From contig NZ_CP080623.1 of assembly GCF_019599045.1 (NCBI RefSeq), forward strand, positions 1,076,501 to 1,140,500: 64,000 bases of DNA. Direction: 5' to 3'. This DNA is from Roseovarius sp. SCSIO 43702. Lineage in GTDB: Bacteria; Pseudomonadota; Alphaproteobacteria; Rhodobacterales; Rhodobacteraceae. The position numbers were made by a program, and so were the translations under genes. How positions within the stretch are numbered: position 1 is the first letter of the stretch; every line of letters starts with the position of its first letter. Positions 52,703-62,353 of the stretch are shown here, piece by piece. The notes beneath the pieces are model-generated. The model was given only the letters and a program-made list of their open reading frames with translations, had not been told where the DNA came from and ran no database searches.

Positions 52703-52766
52703 AGCTGATTCAATCCCTTAGAGATATATTCCATAACCCGAACGGTCAGACACAGGGGGCGCCGAC

Positions 52767-53693
52767 ATGGCACATTTTCTCGACATTCACAAAACCGCCC
52801 CGGAAGACCTCCGGTCGATCATCGACAGCGCGCAGGAGATGAAATCGGCGCGGGGCGGGGCCACGCGCGGCACGCCGGATGCGGAGCAGCCGCTTGCCAA
52901 CCACATGGTCGCGCTCATCTTCGAGAAGCCCTCGACCCGCACGCGGGTGAGCTTCGACGTGGGCGTGCGCCAGATGGGCGGGCAGACCATGACGCTTTCG
53001 GGCGCCGAGCTGCAACTGGGGCATGGCGAGACCATCGCCGACACCGCGCGCGTCCTGAGCCGTTATGTCGATCTGATCATGATCCGCACCTTCGACGAGT
53101 CGGTTCTGCTTGAGTTGGCCGAGTATGCCGACGTGCCCGTTATCAACGGTTTGACCGACCGTACGCACCCCTGCCAGATCATGGCGGACGTCATGACCTT
53201 CGAAGAACATCGCGGGCCGATCAAGGGTCGGAAGGTGGTGTGGTCGGGTGACGGCAACAATGTCTGCGCGTCGTTCATCCACGCGGCCGGGCAGTTCGGT
53301 TTCGACTTCACCTTCACCGGGCCGCAGCAATTCGACCCCGAGGAGGAATTCGTGGGGATCGCGCGCCGCGCCGGATCGAAAGTGGTGATCGAGCGCGATG
53401 CCGCCACCGCCGTGAAGGACGCCGACCTCGTGGTGACGGACACCTGGGTCAGCATGCATGACAGCCAGTCCACCAAGGAGCGGCGGCACAACACGCTGCG
53501 TCCCTACCAGGTGAACGAGGCGCTGATGGCACAGGCCAAGCCCGACGCGCTTTTCATGCATTGCCTGCCCGCGCATCGCGAGGACGAGGTGACGAGCGCC
53601 GTGATGGATGGCCCGAACTCGGTCATCTGGGACGAGGCGGAGAACAGGCTGCACGCACAGAAAGCGATCATGCGGTGGTGCCTCGGCGTGTGA
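52767..53693 (+). CDS. argF: Ornithine carbamoyltransferase
   Basis: This 308-residue enzyme joins ornithine and carbamoyl phosphate to citrulline. The carbamoyl-phosphate motif is [13 protein letters not shown], with HPCQIMAD and the ornithine site MHCLPAHR. The supply of carbamoyl phosphate comes from carB at 30119. It converges on the cupin gene with a 10-base gap. Confidence 0.95.
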   Translation: MAHFLDIHKTAPEDLRSIIDSAQEMKSARGGATRGTPDAEQPLANHMVALIFEKPSTRTRVSFDVGVRQMGGQTMTLSGAELQLGHGETIADTARVLSRYVDLIMIRTFDESVLLELAEYADVPVINGLTDRTHPCQIMADVMTFEEHRGPIKGRKVVWSGDGNNVCASFIHAAGQFGFDFTFTGPQQFDPEEEFVGIARRAGSKVVIERDAATAVKDADLVVTDTWVSMHDSQSTKERRHNTLRPYQVNEALMAQAKPDALFMHCLPAHREDEVTSAVMDGPNSVIWDEAENRLHAQKAIMRWCLGV

Positions 53694-53703
53694 TGCGCGC
53701 GGG

Positions 53704-54066
53704 CTATTCCGCGATCATGTAGATCTTGCGCAGCCTCTCGGTGATCTCCCACGTGAGCGGCGTGCCCTTGGCGATGAAGAACGTGTCGCCGGGGCCGAAG
53801 CTTTCCTTGCGGCCGTCGGCGTGGGTGAGGGTGAGCGCGCCCGACACCACGGTCATCATCTCGTGAACCGGGTAGCCATCGGGAAACTCCTCGCGGCAGG
53901 GCGCGCATTCCCAGGTGCCAGTGCTGATCTTGTCACCGTCGCTCGAGAAATGGGTGTGGTTGAGCTCGGTCGTGTCGTCGGTGGTGAAGGCGCTCTTGTC
54001 GGTCATGTCCGAGGGGGCGAGGCCCTGCGCGGGATCGGGTGAGATCAGGAAGGTCTGCTGTGCCAT
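53704..54066 (-). CDS. Cupin domain protein (DUF861/cupin_3 type)
   Basis: This 120-residue single cupin has GTWECAPCREEFPDGYPVHEM and GPGDTFFIAKGTPLTWEI, the two cupin motifs of the DUF861 group. The upstream extension of the frame is not family-like, so I start at ATG 54066 with GAGGA before it. Ligand and function are unknown; some relatives act on ureidoglycine-like compounds. Confidence 0.83.
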   Translation of the reverse strand: MAQQTFLISPDPAQGLAPSDMTDKSAFTTDDTTELNHTHFSSDGDKISTGTWECAPCREEFPDGYPVHEMMTVVSGALTLTHADGRKESFGPGDTFFIAKGTPLTWEITERLRKIYMIAE

Positions 54067-54177
54067 GGGGTGTCCTCGGGTGAGTGGATGATCGGCGGGC
54101 AGCAAAGCACACTCGGCGCCACTTGCAAATCCCGCAGCAGCGCATAGCCTGAACCGACCGGCGAACGGGGAGGTCGT

Positions 54178-55572
54178 ATGGGCAAGGCGCAGATCGGTGT
54201 TTACGGGCTTGGCACGATGGGCAGCGCGCTGGCGCTCAACCTCGCCGAGAACGGCATCCGGGTCGCGGTGACCAATCGCGAGGCCGACTGGATCGCGGAT
54301 TTCCTCCACGAGGCCGGGGAGTTGGCGGACAATCTTCAGGGTGTCGAGCCGCTCGGGGATTTCGTGGCGGCGCTGAGCACACCACGGGTGATCCTGTTCA
54401 TGATCCCGTCGGGCGCGCCCATGGACGCGATGATCGAGGCGGTGGCGCCGCTTCTGGAGCCCGGCGACACGATCATCGACGGGGGCAACGCCGATTTCCA
54501 TGCGACCCGGCGCCGGGCGGAGGCGCTGGCCGCGCGGGACCTGCACTTCGTCGGCATGGGCGTGTCGGGCGGCGAGGAGGGCGCGCGGTACGGGCCGTCG
54601 ATGATGGTCGGTGGCAGCGCGCATAGCTGGGCGCAGTTGAAGCCGATGCTCGAGGCCATCGCCGCGCGATACGAGGGCGCGCCCTGCGTGGCGCGCCTGG
54701 GGCCGGACGGGGCGGGGCATTTCGTCAAGACCGTGCACAACGGGATCGAGTATGCCGACATGCAGATCATCGCCGAGATCTATGGCCTCATGCGCAACGG
54801 CAAGGCCTGCGCCCCGGCCGCGATCGGCGCGGTATTCGAGCACTGGAACGAAGGGCCGCTCAGGTCCTATCTCGTTGAGATCACGGGCAAAGCGCTGGCC
54901 TATGACGACCCGGTGACGGGGCATCCGATGGTCGATGTCATCAAGGATGCCGCGGGCCAGAAAGGCACCGGGCGCTGGACCGTGGTCGAGGCGGTCAGGA
55001 TGGGACAGGCGGCAAGCACGATCGAGGCGGCGGTGGGCGCGCGGGCGTGGTCATCGGAGAAGGCGACGCGCATGGAGGCGGAGCGCATCCTGGGCGGAGC
55101 GCGGGGCGCCATCGCCTGCGACGAGACCACGCTGGAGGAGGCGTTCATCGCGGCGCGGATCCTCGGCCACGCGCAGGGGTTCCGGATACTTTCGGCGGCG
55201 TCGGGGGAGTATGACTGGTCGCTGGACCTGGCGCTGATCGCGCGTATCTGGCGGGCGGGCTGCATCATCCGCTCGGCGCTTCTGGACGATATTTCCGAAG
55301 CATTCCAAGGGGGTGCGCCCCGTGGCCAACTGATCCTCGCGCCGGGGATCGCCGCGATGCTGGCCCGCACGGTTCCCGCCTTGCGGCAGGTGGTGGCCGA
55401 GGCGGTGCATGGCGGGCACGCGGTTCCGGCGATGGCCGCCGCGCTGAGTTTCTACGACTCGATGCGACAGGGATACGGGACCGCGAACATCATCCAGGCG
55501 CAGCGGGATTTCTTCGGGCATCACGGGTTCGAGCGGCTGGGCGAGGAGGGGCGCCATCACGGCCCCTGGTGA
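54178..55572 (+). CDS. gnd: 6-phosphogluconate dehydrogenase, decarboxylating
   Basis: This 464-residue NADP enzyme of the oxidative pentose phosphate pathway turns 6-phosphogluconate into ribulose 5-phosphate. The Rossmann motif GLGTMG is at residues 10-15. Substrate segments are GMGVSGGEEGARYGPS, FVKTVHNGIEYADMQ and the late YGTANIIQAQRDFFGHHGF region. Its end is followed by the second copy of the dispersed repeat. No zwf or pgl is next to it. Confidence 0.94.
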   Translation: MGKAQIGVYGLGTMGSALALNLAENGIRVAVTNREADWIADFLHEAGELADNLQGVEPLGDFVAALSTPRVILFMIPSGAPMDAMIEAVAPLLEPGDTIIDGGNADFHATRRRAEALAARDLHFVGMGVSGGEEGARYGPSMMVGGSAHSWAQLKPMLEAIAARYEGAPCVARLGPDGAGHFVKTVHNGIEYADMQIIAEIYGLMRNGKACAPAAIGAVFEHWNEGPLRSYLVEITGKALAYDDPVTGHPMVDVIKDAAGQKGTGRWTVVEAVRMGQAASTIEAAVGARAWSSEKATRMEAERILGGARGAIACDETTLEEAFIAARILGHAQGFRILSAASGEYDWSLDLALIARIWRAGCIIRSALLDDISEAFQGGAPRGQLILAPGIAAMLARTVPALRQVVAEAVHGGHAVPAMAAALSFYDSMRQGYGTANIIQAQRDFFGHHGFERLGEEGRHHGPW

Positions 55573-55582
55573 GCGCCCGGCG

Positions 55583-55682
55583 AAAGGTTAACGGTCCGAA
55601 CCCCACGTCGGTATTCACGTCGGTATCCATGTCGGTATCGCGTCGGTGAAAGGTGAGTCGCACCGATCGTGAACGCAGCGCG
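55583..55682. repeat. Dispersed repeat, copy 2, with 12-base tandem core
   Basis: About 100 bases match 10602-10701 in the same orientation. The conserved flank GTTAACG and CCGAACCCC is followed by the 12-base tandem units (ACGTCGGTATTC, ACGTCGGTATCC, ATGTCGGTATCG, then CGTCGGTG). It is 10 bases after the gnd stop and in front of the converging phosphate transporter. The rest of the gap to 55764 holds no clear gene or terminator. Confidence 0.8.
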
Positions 55683-55764
55683 CGGTGGGCCGGGCCGCGC
55701 GGAGCCGGGTCGGGAAGGTGACGGGCACGCGCCGACCGGGGATCTCGATCGCGGCGCGTTGCGA

Positions 55765-57246
55765 TCAGGCGGTGAGCGTGTCGAGCAGGTAGAAGATCAC
55801 CGCCGACATCAGCGCCGCGGCGGGCACGGTGATGACCCAGGCCGCGACGATCGTCATGAAGTGGCTGCGCCGCACGAGCTTGCGCCGGGCGCGTTCCTCG
55901 GGGGGCATGCGGTCGACCTTGCCCTGGGCGGCGAGACCGTTGCGCAACCGCCGCTCCATGTACCATTCGCGGAAGAAGCCCACGCCGAAGACACCGCCCA
56001 CCGCGATATGCGTGGACGACACCGGAAGGCCCAGCCAGCTTGCCACGATGACGGTGATCGCGGCCGAGAGCGCGACGCAGTAGGCGCGCATCGGGTCGAG
56101 CTTGGTGATCTGCGAGCCGACCATGCGGATGAGTTTCGGGCCGAAGAGGAACAGCCCGAAGGAAATGCCGAAGGCGCCGATCACCATGACCCAGGGCGGG
56201 ATCGCCACCTCGCCCGCTGCCGCGTGGGTTTCGGAGGCATGGACGATGGCGGCGAGGGGGCCGACGGCGTTGGCCACGTCATTGGCGCCATGCGCGAAGC
56301 TCAGCAGCGCCGCCGAGAGGATGAGGGGCAGGCCGAAGAGCGTCTTGAGCGAGCGGTTGCGGTTTTCCATCCCCTCGGATTTGCGCCGGATGAGCGGCAT
56401 CGTCAGGAGCCACGTTCCCAGCCCGAGGACCAGCCCGATCACGAGGGCGTGGGCCATGTCGATCTCGATCACGCGCTTGAGCCCCTTGAGCGAGAGATAG
56501 GCCGCGAAGGCGCCCGCCATGATGCCCACGAGGATCGGCACCCAGACGCGGGCCGCCGAGATCTTGTCGTCGCGGTAGATGATGCGCGTGTTGATGAGCG
56601 CGAGGAAGGCCGCCGCGATGGCCCCGCCCAGAACGGGCGAGATCACCCAGGAGGCCGCGATGGTGCCCATGGTGGGCCAGTTCACGGCGCCGAAGCCCGC
56701 CGCCGCGATGCCCGCGCCCATGACGCCGCCGACGACCGAATGGGTGGTCGAGACGGGTGCGCCGATGCGGGTGGCGAGGTTGACCCAGAGCGCCGCGGAC
56801 AGCAGCGCCGCCATCATGGCCCAGATGAACGCGCTTTCGGTCGCCACGGAGGTGGGGTCGATGATGCCCTTGGAGATGGTCGAGACCACGTCGCCGCCCG
56901 CCAGAAGCGCGCCCGCGCTTTCGCAGATGGCCGCGATCACGATGGCGCCGCCCATCGAGAGCGCGTTGGCCCCCACGGCCGGCCCCATGTTGTTGGCGAC
57001 GTCGTTGGCACCGATGTTGAGCGCCATGTAGGCGCCGAAGACCGCCGCCGCGATCACCACCGTGTTGTTGGGGAAGGAGCCGAAGAAGACCCCTGCCGCG
57101 AGCCCGGTGAGCACGATGAAGACGAGCGCGATGCCCATCCCGACGAGCGGGCGGGACACGAAGGCCGTGGCGTATTCGATCTGGGAAATGCGACCGAGAT
57201 CGGTATCGAGCGTTTTCCACTGGTTCGTGTCGGGCGTCTCGCTCAC
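55765..57246 (-). CDS. Inorganic phosphate transporter, PiT family
   Basis: This 493-residue permease has about ten to twelve membrane helices. Two PiT signatures are seen: GANDVANNMGPAVGAN near residue 80 and HGANDVANAVGPLAAI near residue 325. It moves phosphate with protons or cations. The link to the phosphonate genes 40 kb away is only functional (both supply phosphate). The gap to the Nudix gene (57247-57365) shows nothing clear. Confidence 0.93.
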   Translation of the reverse strand: MSETPDTNQWKTLDTDLGRISQIEYATAFVSRPLVGMGIALVFIVLTGLAAGVFFGSFPNNTVVIAAAVFGAYMALNIGANDVANNMGPAVGANALSMGGAIVIAAICESAGALLAGGDVVSTISKGIIDPTSVATESAFIWAMMAALLSAALWVNLATRIGAPVSTTHSVVGGVMGAGIAAAGFGAVNWPTMGTIAASWVISPVLGGAIAAAFLALINTRIIYRDDKISAARVWVPILVGIMAGAFAAYLSLKGLKRVIEIDMAHALVIGLVLGLGTWLLTMPLIRRKSEGMENRNRSLKTLFGLPLILSAALLSFAHGANDVANAVGPLAAIVHASETHAAAGEVAIPPWVMVIGAFGISFGLFLFGPKLIRMVGSQITKLDPMRAYCVALSAAITVIVASWLGLPVSSTHIAVGGVFGVGFFREWYMERRLRNGLAAQGKVDRMPPEERARRKLVRRSHFMTIVAAWVITVPAAALMSAVIFYLLDTLTA

Positions 57247-57365
57247 GTGGGCCTCGCGTCCGGGTTCGCGTTGGCCGCAGCGCTAGAGGCTTTTGGGGCG
57301 CAGATCAACATCGGAGTCGGCAGGAGGTGGCAGTTTTCCGAGATGCGGGCGCGGCGGACGCCGCG

Positions 57366-57827
57366 TCAGAGCGCGCGCAGGATCGCGGCAAGCTCGGGCT
57401 CGTCCACGCGCTGCGCCGCCTTTTCGGGCGAAAGCCAGAGGCGGGCGCGCTCGCGTGCCTCGGGGTAGCTGTCGGCCAGTTCGGTGACGTCGATGCGGAA
57501 AAGCTCGACCCGGACGGGCACGGTGTAGCCCCCGTCGAGTCCCTTGTCGTAGTGGTAGTGGCCGATATGGACAGGCGCCTCGGCGGGCGGTTCGACCCCG
57601 GCCTCTTCCCAGGCTTCCTGGAGCGCGGATTGGGGCGCGTCCTTGTCCTCGACCAGCCAGCCCTTGGGCAGGATCCAGCGCCCGGTGTCGCGGCTGGTGA
57701 TCATCAGCACCTCCTTGCCGCCATCGGCGCCGTCGCGCAGGCAGAGCGCGGCCACCTGCAATTCCGGCGGGCGGCGCAGGAGGGGGGCGACCATCTCGGT
57801 CAGGGCGCGTTTCAATCCATTGGGCAT
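57366..57827 (-). CDS. Nudix hydrolase, DIPP-like
   Basis: This 153-residue Nudix protein has the box around GWLVEDKDAPQSALQEAWEE, followed by AGV. Compared with the consensus, the first glutamate is lysine and the arginine is glutamine, but the metal-binding glutamates EE remain. The ILPKGW lead-in resembles diphosphoinositol polyphosphate or nucleotide phosphohydrolases. The substrate is unclear. It starts 106 bases before the hrpB stop. Confidence 0.87.
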   Translation of the reverse strand: MPNGLKRALTEMVAPLLRRPPELQVAALCLRDGADGGKEVLMITSRDTGRWILPKGWLVEDKDAPQSALQEAWEEAGVEPPAEAPVHIGHYHYDKGLDGGYTVPVRVELFRIDVTELADSYPEARERARLWLSPEKAAQRVDEPELAAILRAL

Positions 57828-57932
57828 GGTTTATGTCTCAAATCTGCTCGGGAAATCGTGGTATCGCACCAATCTATTGGATTTCACACCGGATTTCAAC
57901 GAATTGGCGCGAGTTTCGGAGGCGCCCCTCGC

Positions 57933-60377
57933 TCACGAGCGGGGTTTCGCGCGCAACGTGGGGTCGGCGCGGGTCGGGTCCTCCGGCCAGGGATGCCTGG
58001 GATAGCGGCCGCGCATGTCGCGGCGCACGTCGGCATAGGAGGAGGCCCAGAAGCCGGGAATGTCCATGGTGGTCTGAACCGGGCGGCCGGCGGGCGACAG
58101 GAGCGTGACGCGCAGCGGCGTGCCGCCCACGGTGGGGTGGGTCGTCTGGCCGAACATCTCCTGCAGGCGGAGCGAGATCTCGGGGGCCTCGCCCGAGTAG
58201 TCGATGGGGATCGCGCGCCCGAGCGGCGTCGTGAAGGAGGCGGGCACCGCGCGGTCGAGCGCCTGCATCGCGGGCCAGTCGAGCATGGCGCGGAGCGGTG
58301 GCAGAAGGTCGAAGCGTTTCCATTCCGCGGCGCTGCGGATGCCGGAGAGATGCGGCAGGAGCCAATCCTCGAGCCTGTCCATGAGCGCGGCCTCGTCCAT
58401 GTCGGGCAGATCGGCCCCGTCCGCCCGCGCGAGCGCCACGCGGGCGGCGAAGCGGCGGGCGGCGTCGGACCAGGGCAGGCCAAGTTCGCGCACGCCCTCG
58501 AGCATGGCGCGGGCCACGGCGTCGGGGGGCGCATCCTTCCAGATGCGGTCGTCGAGGACGAGCGCGCCAAGCCGTTCCTGCCGGCGGGCCGTGACGCGGC
58601 GGGTGCGGCTGTCCCACGTGCAGAGGTCGTGCCACGCGATGCGATCGGCGTAGATCTCGCGCAGCTCGGCCTCGGAGATGGCGGTGGCCGCGCGGATGCG
58701 CGCCTCGCGCCGGTCGCCGTCGAGGTCGGTGGCGACGATGAGGCGGGTCGCGGCGAGCGGATCTTCCTCGGGCAGTGCCGCGCCCTTGCCGCCCGAGAGC
58801 ACGTAGCGGGGCGCGTCGCCCGGCCGGCGCAGGCCGATGCGGTCGGGATAGGCGAGGGCGGCCATCTGCGCCGCGGTGTGGCCCGTGCTTGGCGACCTGG
58901 TGGCCTTGGCGAGGCGCCGTGCCTCGGTGCGGATGCGCGCGAGGGCCGCGCGGTTGGGCGCGTAGGGGTGGCGCGCGGCGAAGGTCCTGGGGTCGGTGAG
59001 CGCGGCGAGACGCAGCGTGAGATCGACGGGCGCGGCGCGGGGCAGCGGGTCGCGATCGGCCATGAGCGCGGCGAGCGGGGCGGCGTCGGGGCCGGCGGTC
59101 TCGAGCATGTGGGCGAGGCGCGGGTGGAGCGGCAGCGCGGCGAGGCGGCGGCCATGGTCGGTGATGAGGCCGCGCGCGTCGAGCGCGCCGAGATCCGTGA
59201 GCAGCGCGCGCGCCTCGGTGTGGCTGCGGGCGTTGGGCGGTGTGAGGAAGGGCAGGTCCTCTGGCGCGGCCCCCCAGAGCGCGAGGTCGAGCGCGAGGCC
59301 CGCGAGGTCGGCCACCTCGATCTCGGGCGGGGGGAAGGGGGCGAGCGCGCCTTCCTCGCCTCGGGTCCAGAGGCGGTAGGCGACGCCCGGCGCGACGCGC
59401 CCCGCGCGGCCGGCGCGCTGCGTCGCCTCGGCGCGGGTCACGCGCTCGGTGACAAGGCGGGACATGCCCGAGCCGGGCTCGAACCGCGCGCGGCGGGCGC
59501 GGCCCGCATCGACCACCACGCGGATGTCCTCGATGGTGAGCGATGTTTCGGCGATGGCGGTGGCGAGGACGATCTTGCGTCCGGACGGTTCGGGCGCGAT
59601 GGCGGCGCGCTGCTCGGGGAAGGGCATGGCGCCGTAGAGCGGGCGGAGGTGGCACGCCTCGGGGAGGCGGTCCGAAAGGAGGGCGGCGGTGCGGCGGATC
59701 TCGCCCTCGCCGGGGAGGAAGACGAGCACGCCGCCCGTGGTGTCGGACAGCGCGGTGAGGACGAGATCGGCGGTCGCCTCGGGGAGGCGGGCGCGGGCAG
59801 GCAGGGGCCGGTCGAGCCATCGGGTCTCGACCGGGAAACTGCGCCCGGGGGACGTGATGACCGGCGCGTTGCCCATGAGCGCGGCCACCGGGGCGGCGTC
59901 GAGCGTGGCGGACATCGGCAGCAGGATCAGGTCGTCGCGCAGCGCGTCGGCGATCTCGAGGCAGAGGGCGAGGCCCAGATCGGCGTTGAGCGAGCGTTCG
60001 TGGAATTCGTCGAAGATCACCGCGCCCACGCCGGAAAGCCCGGGGTCGGACTGGATCATGCGGGTGAGGATACCCTCGGTCACGACCTCGATCCGGGTGG
60101 CGGGCGAGGTGACGCTTTCGCCGCGGATGCGGTAGCCGACGGTTCGGCCCGGTTCCTCGCCCAGCGTGTCCGCCATGCGCTCGGCCGCCGCGCGGGCGGC
60201 GAGGCGGCGGGGTTCGAGCATGAGGATGCGACCCTCGGTCAGTCCCGCGTCGAGAAGCGCGAGGGGCACCACGGTCGTCTTGCCCGCGCCGGGGGGCGCC
60301 TGGAGCACCGCGCGGCCACGGGTGCGCAGCGCGGTCACGAGGTCGGGCAAGCAGTCGTGGATGGGCAGGCGGGTCAT
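57933..60377 (-). CDS. hrpB: ATP-dependent RNA helicase HrpB
   Basis: This 814-residue DExH helicase has Walker A PPGAGKTT (near residue 30), the DEFHER box, SAT motif LPMSATLD, ETSLTIEDIR and QRAGRAGRVAPG (motif VI), then the HrpB C-terminal domain. It starts at ATG 60377; the longer frame upstream overlaps the DUF3108 gene. It unwinds RNA; its biological role in bacteria is little known. It follows DUF3108 after 8 bases. Confidence 0.94.
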   Translation of the reverse strand: MTRLPIHDCLPDLVTALRTRGRAVLQAPPGAGKTTVVPLALLDAGLTEGRILMLEPRRLAARAAAERMADTLGEEPGRTVGYRIRGESVTSPATRIEVVTEGILTRMIQSDPGLSGVGAVIFDEFHERSLNADLGLALCLEIADALRDDLILLPMSATLDAAPVAALMGNAPVITSPGRSFPVETRWLDRPLPARARLPEATADLVLTALSDTTGGVLVFLPGEGEIRRTAALLSDRLPEACHLRPLYGAMPFPEQRAAIAPEPSGRKIVLATAIAETSLTIEDIRVVVDAGRARRARFEPGSGMSRLVTERVTRAEATQRAGRAGRVAPGVAYRLWTRGEEGALAPFPPPEIEVADLAGLALDLALWGAAPEDLPFLTPPNARSHTEARALLTDLGALDARGLITDHGRRLAALPLHPRLAHMLETAGPDAAPLAALMADRDPLPRAAPVDLTLRLAALTDPRTFAARHPYAPNRAALARIRTEARRLAKATRSPSTGHTAAQMAALAYPDRIGLRRPGDAPRYVLSGGKGAALPEEDPLAATRLIVATDLDGDRREARIRAATAISEAELREIYADRIAWHDLCTWDSRTRRVTARRQERLGALVLDDRIWKDAPPDAVARAMLEGVRELGLPWSDAARRFAARVALARADGADLPDMDEAALMDRLEDWLLPHLSGIRSAAEWKRFDLLPPLRAMLDWPAMQALDRAVPASFTTPLGRAIPIDYSGEAPEISLRLQEMFGQTTHPTVGGTPLRVTLLSPAGRPVQTTMDIPGFWASSYADVRRDMRGRYPRHPWPEDPTRADPTLRAKPRS

Positions 60378-60385
60378 GGCCGCGC

Positions 60386-61093
60386 TTATCGCCGGGTGAG
60401 CGTCACTTTGCCATAGCTCGAGCGCATTTCCATCGCGACGGCCTGCATCAGTTCGCCCGCTGGCGCATAGGTGACGGTGAAGGGAAAGACCGTCTGGCGC
60501 CTCATCGCGCTGGCCGAGAAGCCCGCGATGCGCCGATACTGTCCCGAGCAGGTGACGCGGCCCGCGGGGTCCATGGCCTTGCCCGTCATCGCGAAGCCCG
60601 AGCGGCGCGCGCCGTCGAAAATCACCATGCGGAGCGTGCAGAGACCCGCGCGGGGCTGCGTGCGCAGCGCCGCGAAGAGCGCGGTGAGCGGATCGACGGT
60701 GCCGCGCTGGGTCGTGGGGTCGAGCCGGTCCTCCTCGGCCGCGAGGGTGCCGCCGGTGACGCGGGGGGTGCCGCCTGCATAGGCGAGGCGGGCCGAGGAC
60801 TGGCGGCGCCCGGTGTCGATGTCCTCGGCGTAGCGGCGTGGCGAGAGCCGGCCCTCGCGTGCCGTGCCGGAGACTTCCGCCGAGAAGCGCGCCCGCGCGA
60901 GCGCCCCCACCGCGCCGGTCGAGCGGTAGGAGGAGGCGGCCGCGTAGCTGCCCCCGCCGACGCGTCCGGCGATGCGCATCTCGCCCAGCTTGATCCCGAG
61001 AAGCCGCAGGTCGTAGGTGGCCCGCGTCTCCTGCGCCTGCGCGGCGAGAGGGAGGAGGCAGAGGAGGAGGGCGAGGCGAAGGCGGATCGGCAT
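60386..61093 (-). CDS. DUF3108 domain-containing periplasmic protein
   Basis: This 235-residue protein has a Sec signal (LALLLCLLPLAAQAQ, cleavage near residue 21). The beta-rich DUF3108 domain has LRLLGIKLGEMRIAG and a late APAGELMQAVAMEMRS. The family is thought to be an outer-envelope lipid-binding barrel. I start at 61093, where AAAGGGA precedes; the upstream frame to 61192 is not conserved. hrpB follows at once. Confidence 0.83.
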   Translation of the reverse strand: MPIRLRLALLLCLLPLAAQAQETRATYDLRLLGIKLGEMRIAGRVGGGSYAAASSYRSTGAVGALARARFSAEVSGTAREGRLSPRRYAEDIDTGRRQSSARLAYAGGTPRVTGGTLAAEEDRLDPTTQRGTVDPLTALFAALRTQPRAGLCTLRMVIFDGARRSGFAMTGKAMDPAGRVTCSGQYRRIAGFSASAMRRQTVFPFTVTYAPAGELMQAVAMEMRSSYGKVTLTRR

Positions 61094-61179
61094 GGGCGTG
61101 TCCCTTTCGGCGAAGTCTGGACATCGGCGCGCGCGCCGGGGCATGGTCCGCCCCGAGTCACGGACGGGGCGCGGGGACC

Positions 61180-62157
61180 ATGGACATTGCACAACTGAGC
61201 GAGCGGATTGTCAAAGGGGATCGGCGCGCGCTGGCCCGTGCGATCACCCTTGTCGAGAGCCGCCGCGACGATCACCGCGAGGCGGCGGTGGAGCTGATGG
61301 ACCGGCTGAAGGACACCGGCCGGCAGGCGATGCGCGTGGGACTGTCGGGCACGCCCGGTGTCGGCAAGTCGACTTTCATCGAGGGATTCGGGATGTTCCT
61401 GACCGCGCAGGAAAAGAAGGTCGCGGTGCTGGCCGTCGATCCGTCGAGCGCGCGGTCGGGCGGGTCGATCCTGGGCGACAAGACGCGGATGGAGCGGCTG
61501 AGCCGCGATCCGCGCGCCTTCATCCGCCCCTCGCCCAGCCAGAGCCAGCTTGGCGGCGTGGCGCGGCGCACGCGCGAGGCGGTCAGCCTGTGCGAGGCGG
61601 CGGGCTTCGACGTGGTGCTGATCGAGACGGTTGGCGTGGGCCAGTCCGAGACGATGGTGGCCGAGATGGCCGATCTCTTCGTGCTGCTGATGGCGCCCGC
61701 GGGGGGTGACGAGTTGCAGGGGGTGAAGCGCGGGATCATGGAGATCGCCGACATGATCGTCGTCAACAAGGCCGATGGCGACCTGAAGGCGGCGGCGCAG
61801 CGGACGCGCACCGATTACGCGGGCGCGCTGCGCCTGTTGCGCAAGCGGCCGCAGGACCCGGAGGGGTTTCCCAAGGCGATGACGGTCTCGGCGCTCGAGG
61901 AGGAAGGGTTCGCCGAGGTCTGGGCGGAGATGGAGGCGCTTGTCGACTGGCGGCGGGAGAAGGGGTTTTTCGACGCGCGCCGCGCCGAACAGGCGCGCCA
62001 CTGGTTCCGCGAGGAGGTGCGCCACGCGCTTCTGGCGCAGCTCGAGACCGGAGACGCGAAGGCGCGGATGGAGCGGCTGGCGGACGCGGTGGCGCGGGGC
62101 GACATGGCCATCGCCGCCGCCGCGCGCGAGATGGTGGCGGGGCTTGGGGACGCCTGA
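61180..62157 (+). CDS. meaB: Methylmalonyl-CoA mutase-associated GTPase MeaB
   Basis: This 325-residue G3E-family GTPase protects and reactivates methylmalonyl-CoA mutase. The P-loop is GTPGVGKST; switch and specificity motifs are VDPSSARSGGSILGDKTRM, ETVGVGQSE and NKAD. The mutase gene is not in the window, but the epimerase is at 41259. It is divergent from DUF3108 with 86 bases between starts. Confidence 0.94.
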   Translation: MDIAQLSERIVKGDRRALARAITLVESRRDDHREAAVELMDRLKDTGRQAMRVGLSGTPGVGKSTFIEGFGMFLTAQEKKVAVLAVDPSSARSGGSILGDKTRMERLSRDPRAFIRPSPSQSQLGGVARRTREAVSLCEAAGFDVVLIETVGVGQSETMVAEMADLFVLLMAPAGGDELQGVKRGIMEIADMIVVNKADGDLKAAAQRTRTDYAGALRLLRKRPQDPEGFPKAMTVSALEEEGFAEVWAEMEALVDWRREKGFFDARRAEQARHWFREEVRHALLAQLETGDAKARMERLADAVARGDMAIAAAAREMVAGLGDA

Positions 62158-62308
62158 GCGCGATGCACCCGCGTGCCGGGGGTGACAGGACGGGCCTTTC
62201 GCGCTAAGCGTTGGAGGATACGCCGAAGGGGGATGCGTCATGTATAGAGGGATCTGGAACGGCTCAGGCTGACAGGCCGTCACGGTCCGGCCCCGCGAAT
62301 GTCGAACG

Positions 62309-62332
62309 CGGGAAGGATCGGTTTCCCGTTTT
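62309..62332 (+). terminator. Possible hairpin with T-run before the ABC exporter gene
   Basis: CGGGAA (62309-62314) and TTCCCG (62323-62328) form a 6-base stem followed by four T. It lies 21 bases before the exporter start. It may be the meaB terminator or an attenuator. The rest of the gap (62158-62308) shows no gene. Confidence 0.4.
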
Positions 62333-62353
62333 CTCTCCTGCAAGGCGCTTTCC

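Noticed and set aside
57327..60416. Long plus-strand open frame opposite the Nudix and hrpB genes
   Set aside because: Shadow of well-supported minus-strand genes, with biased composition and no recognisable domain.
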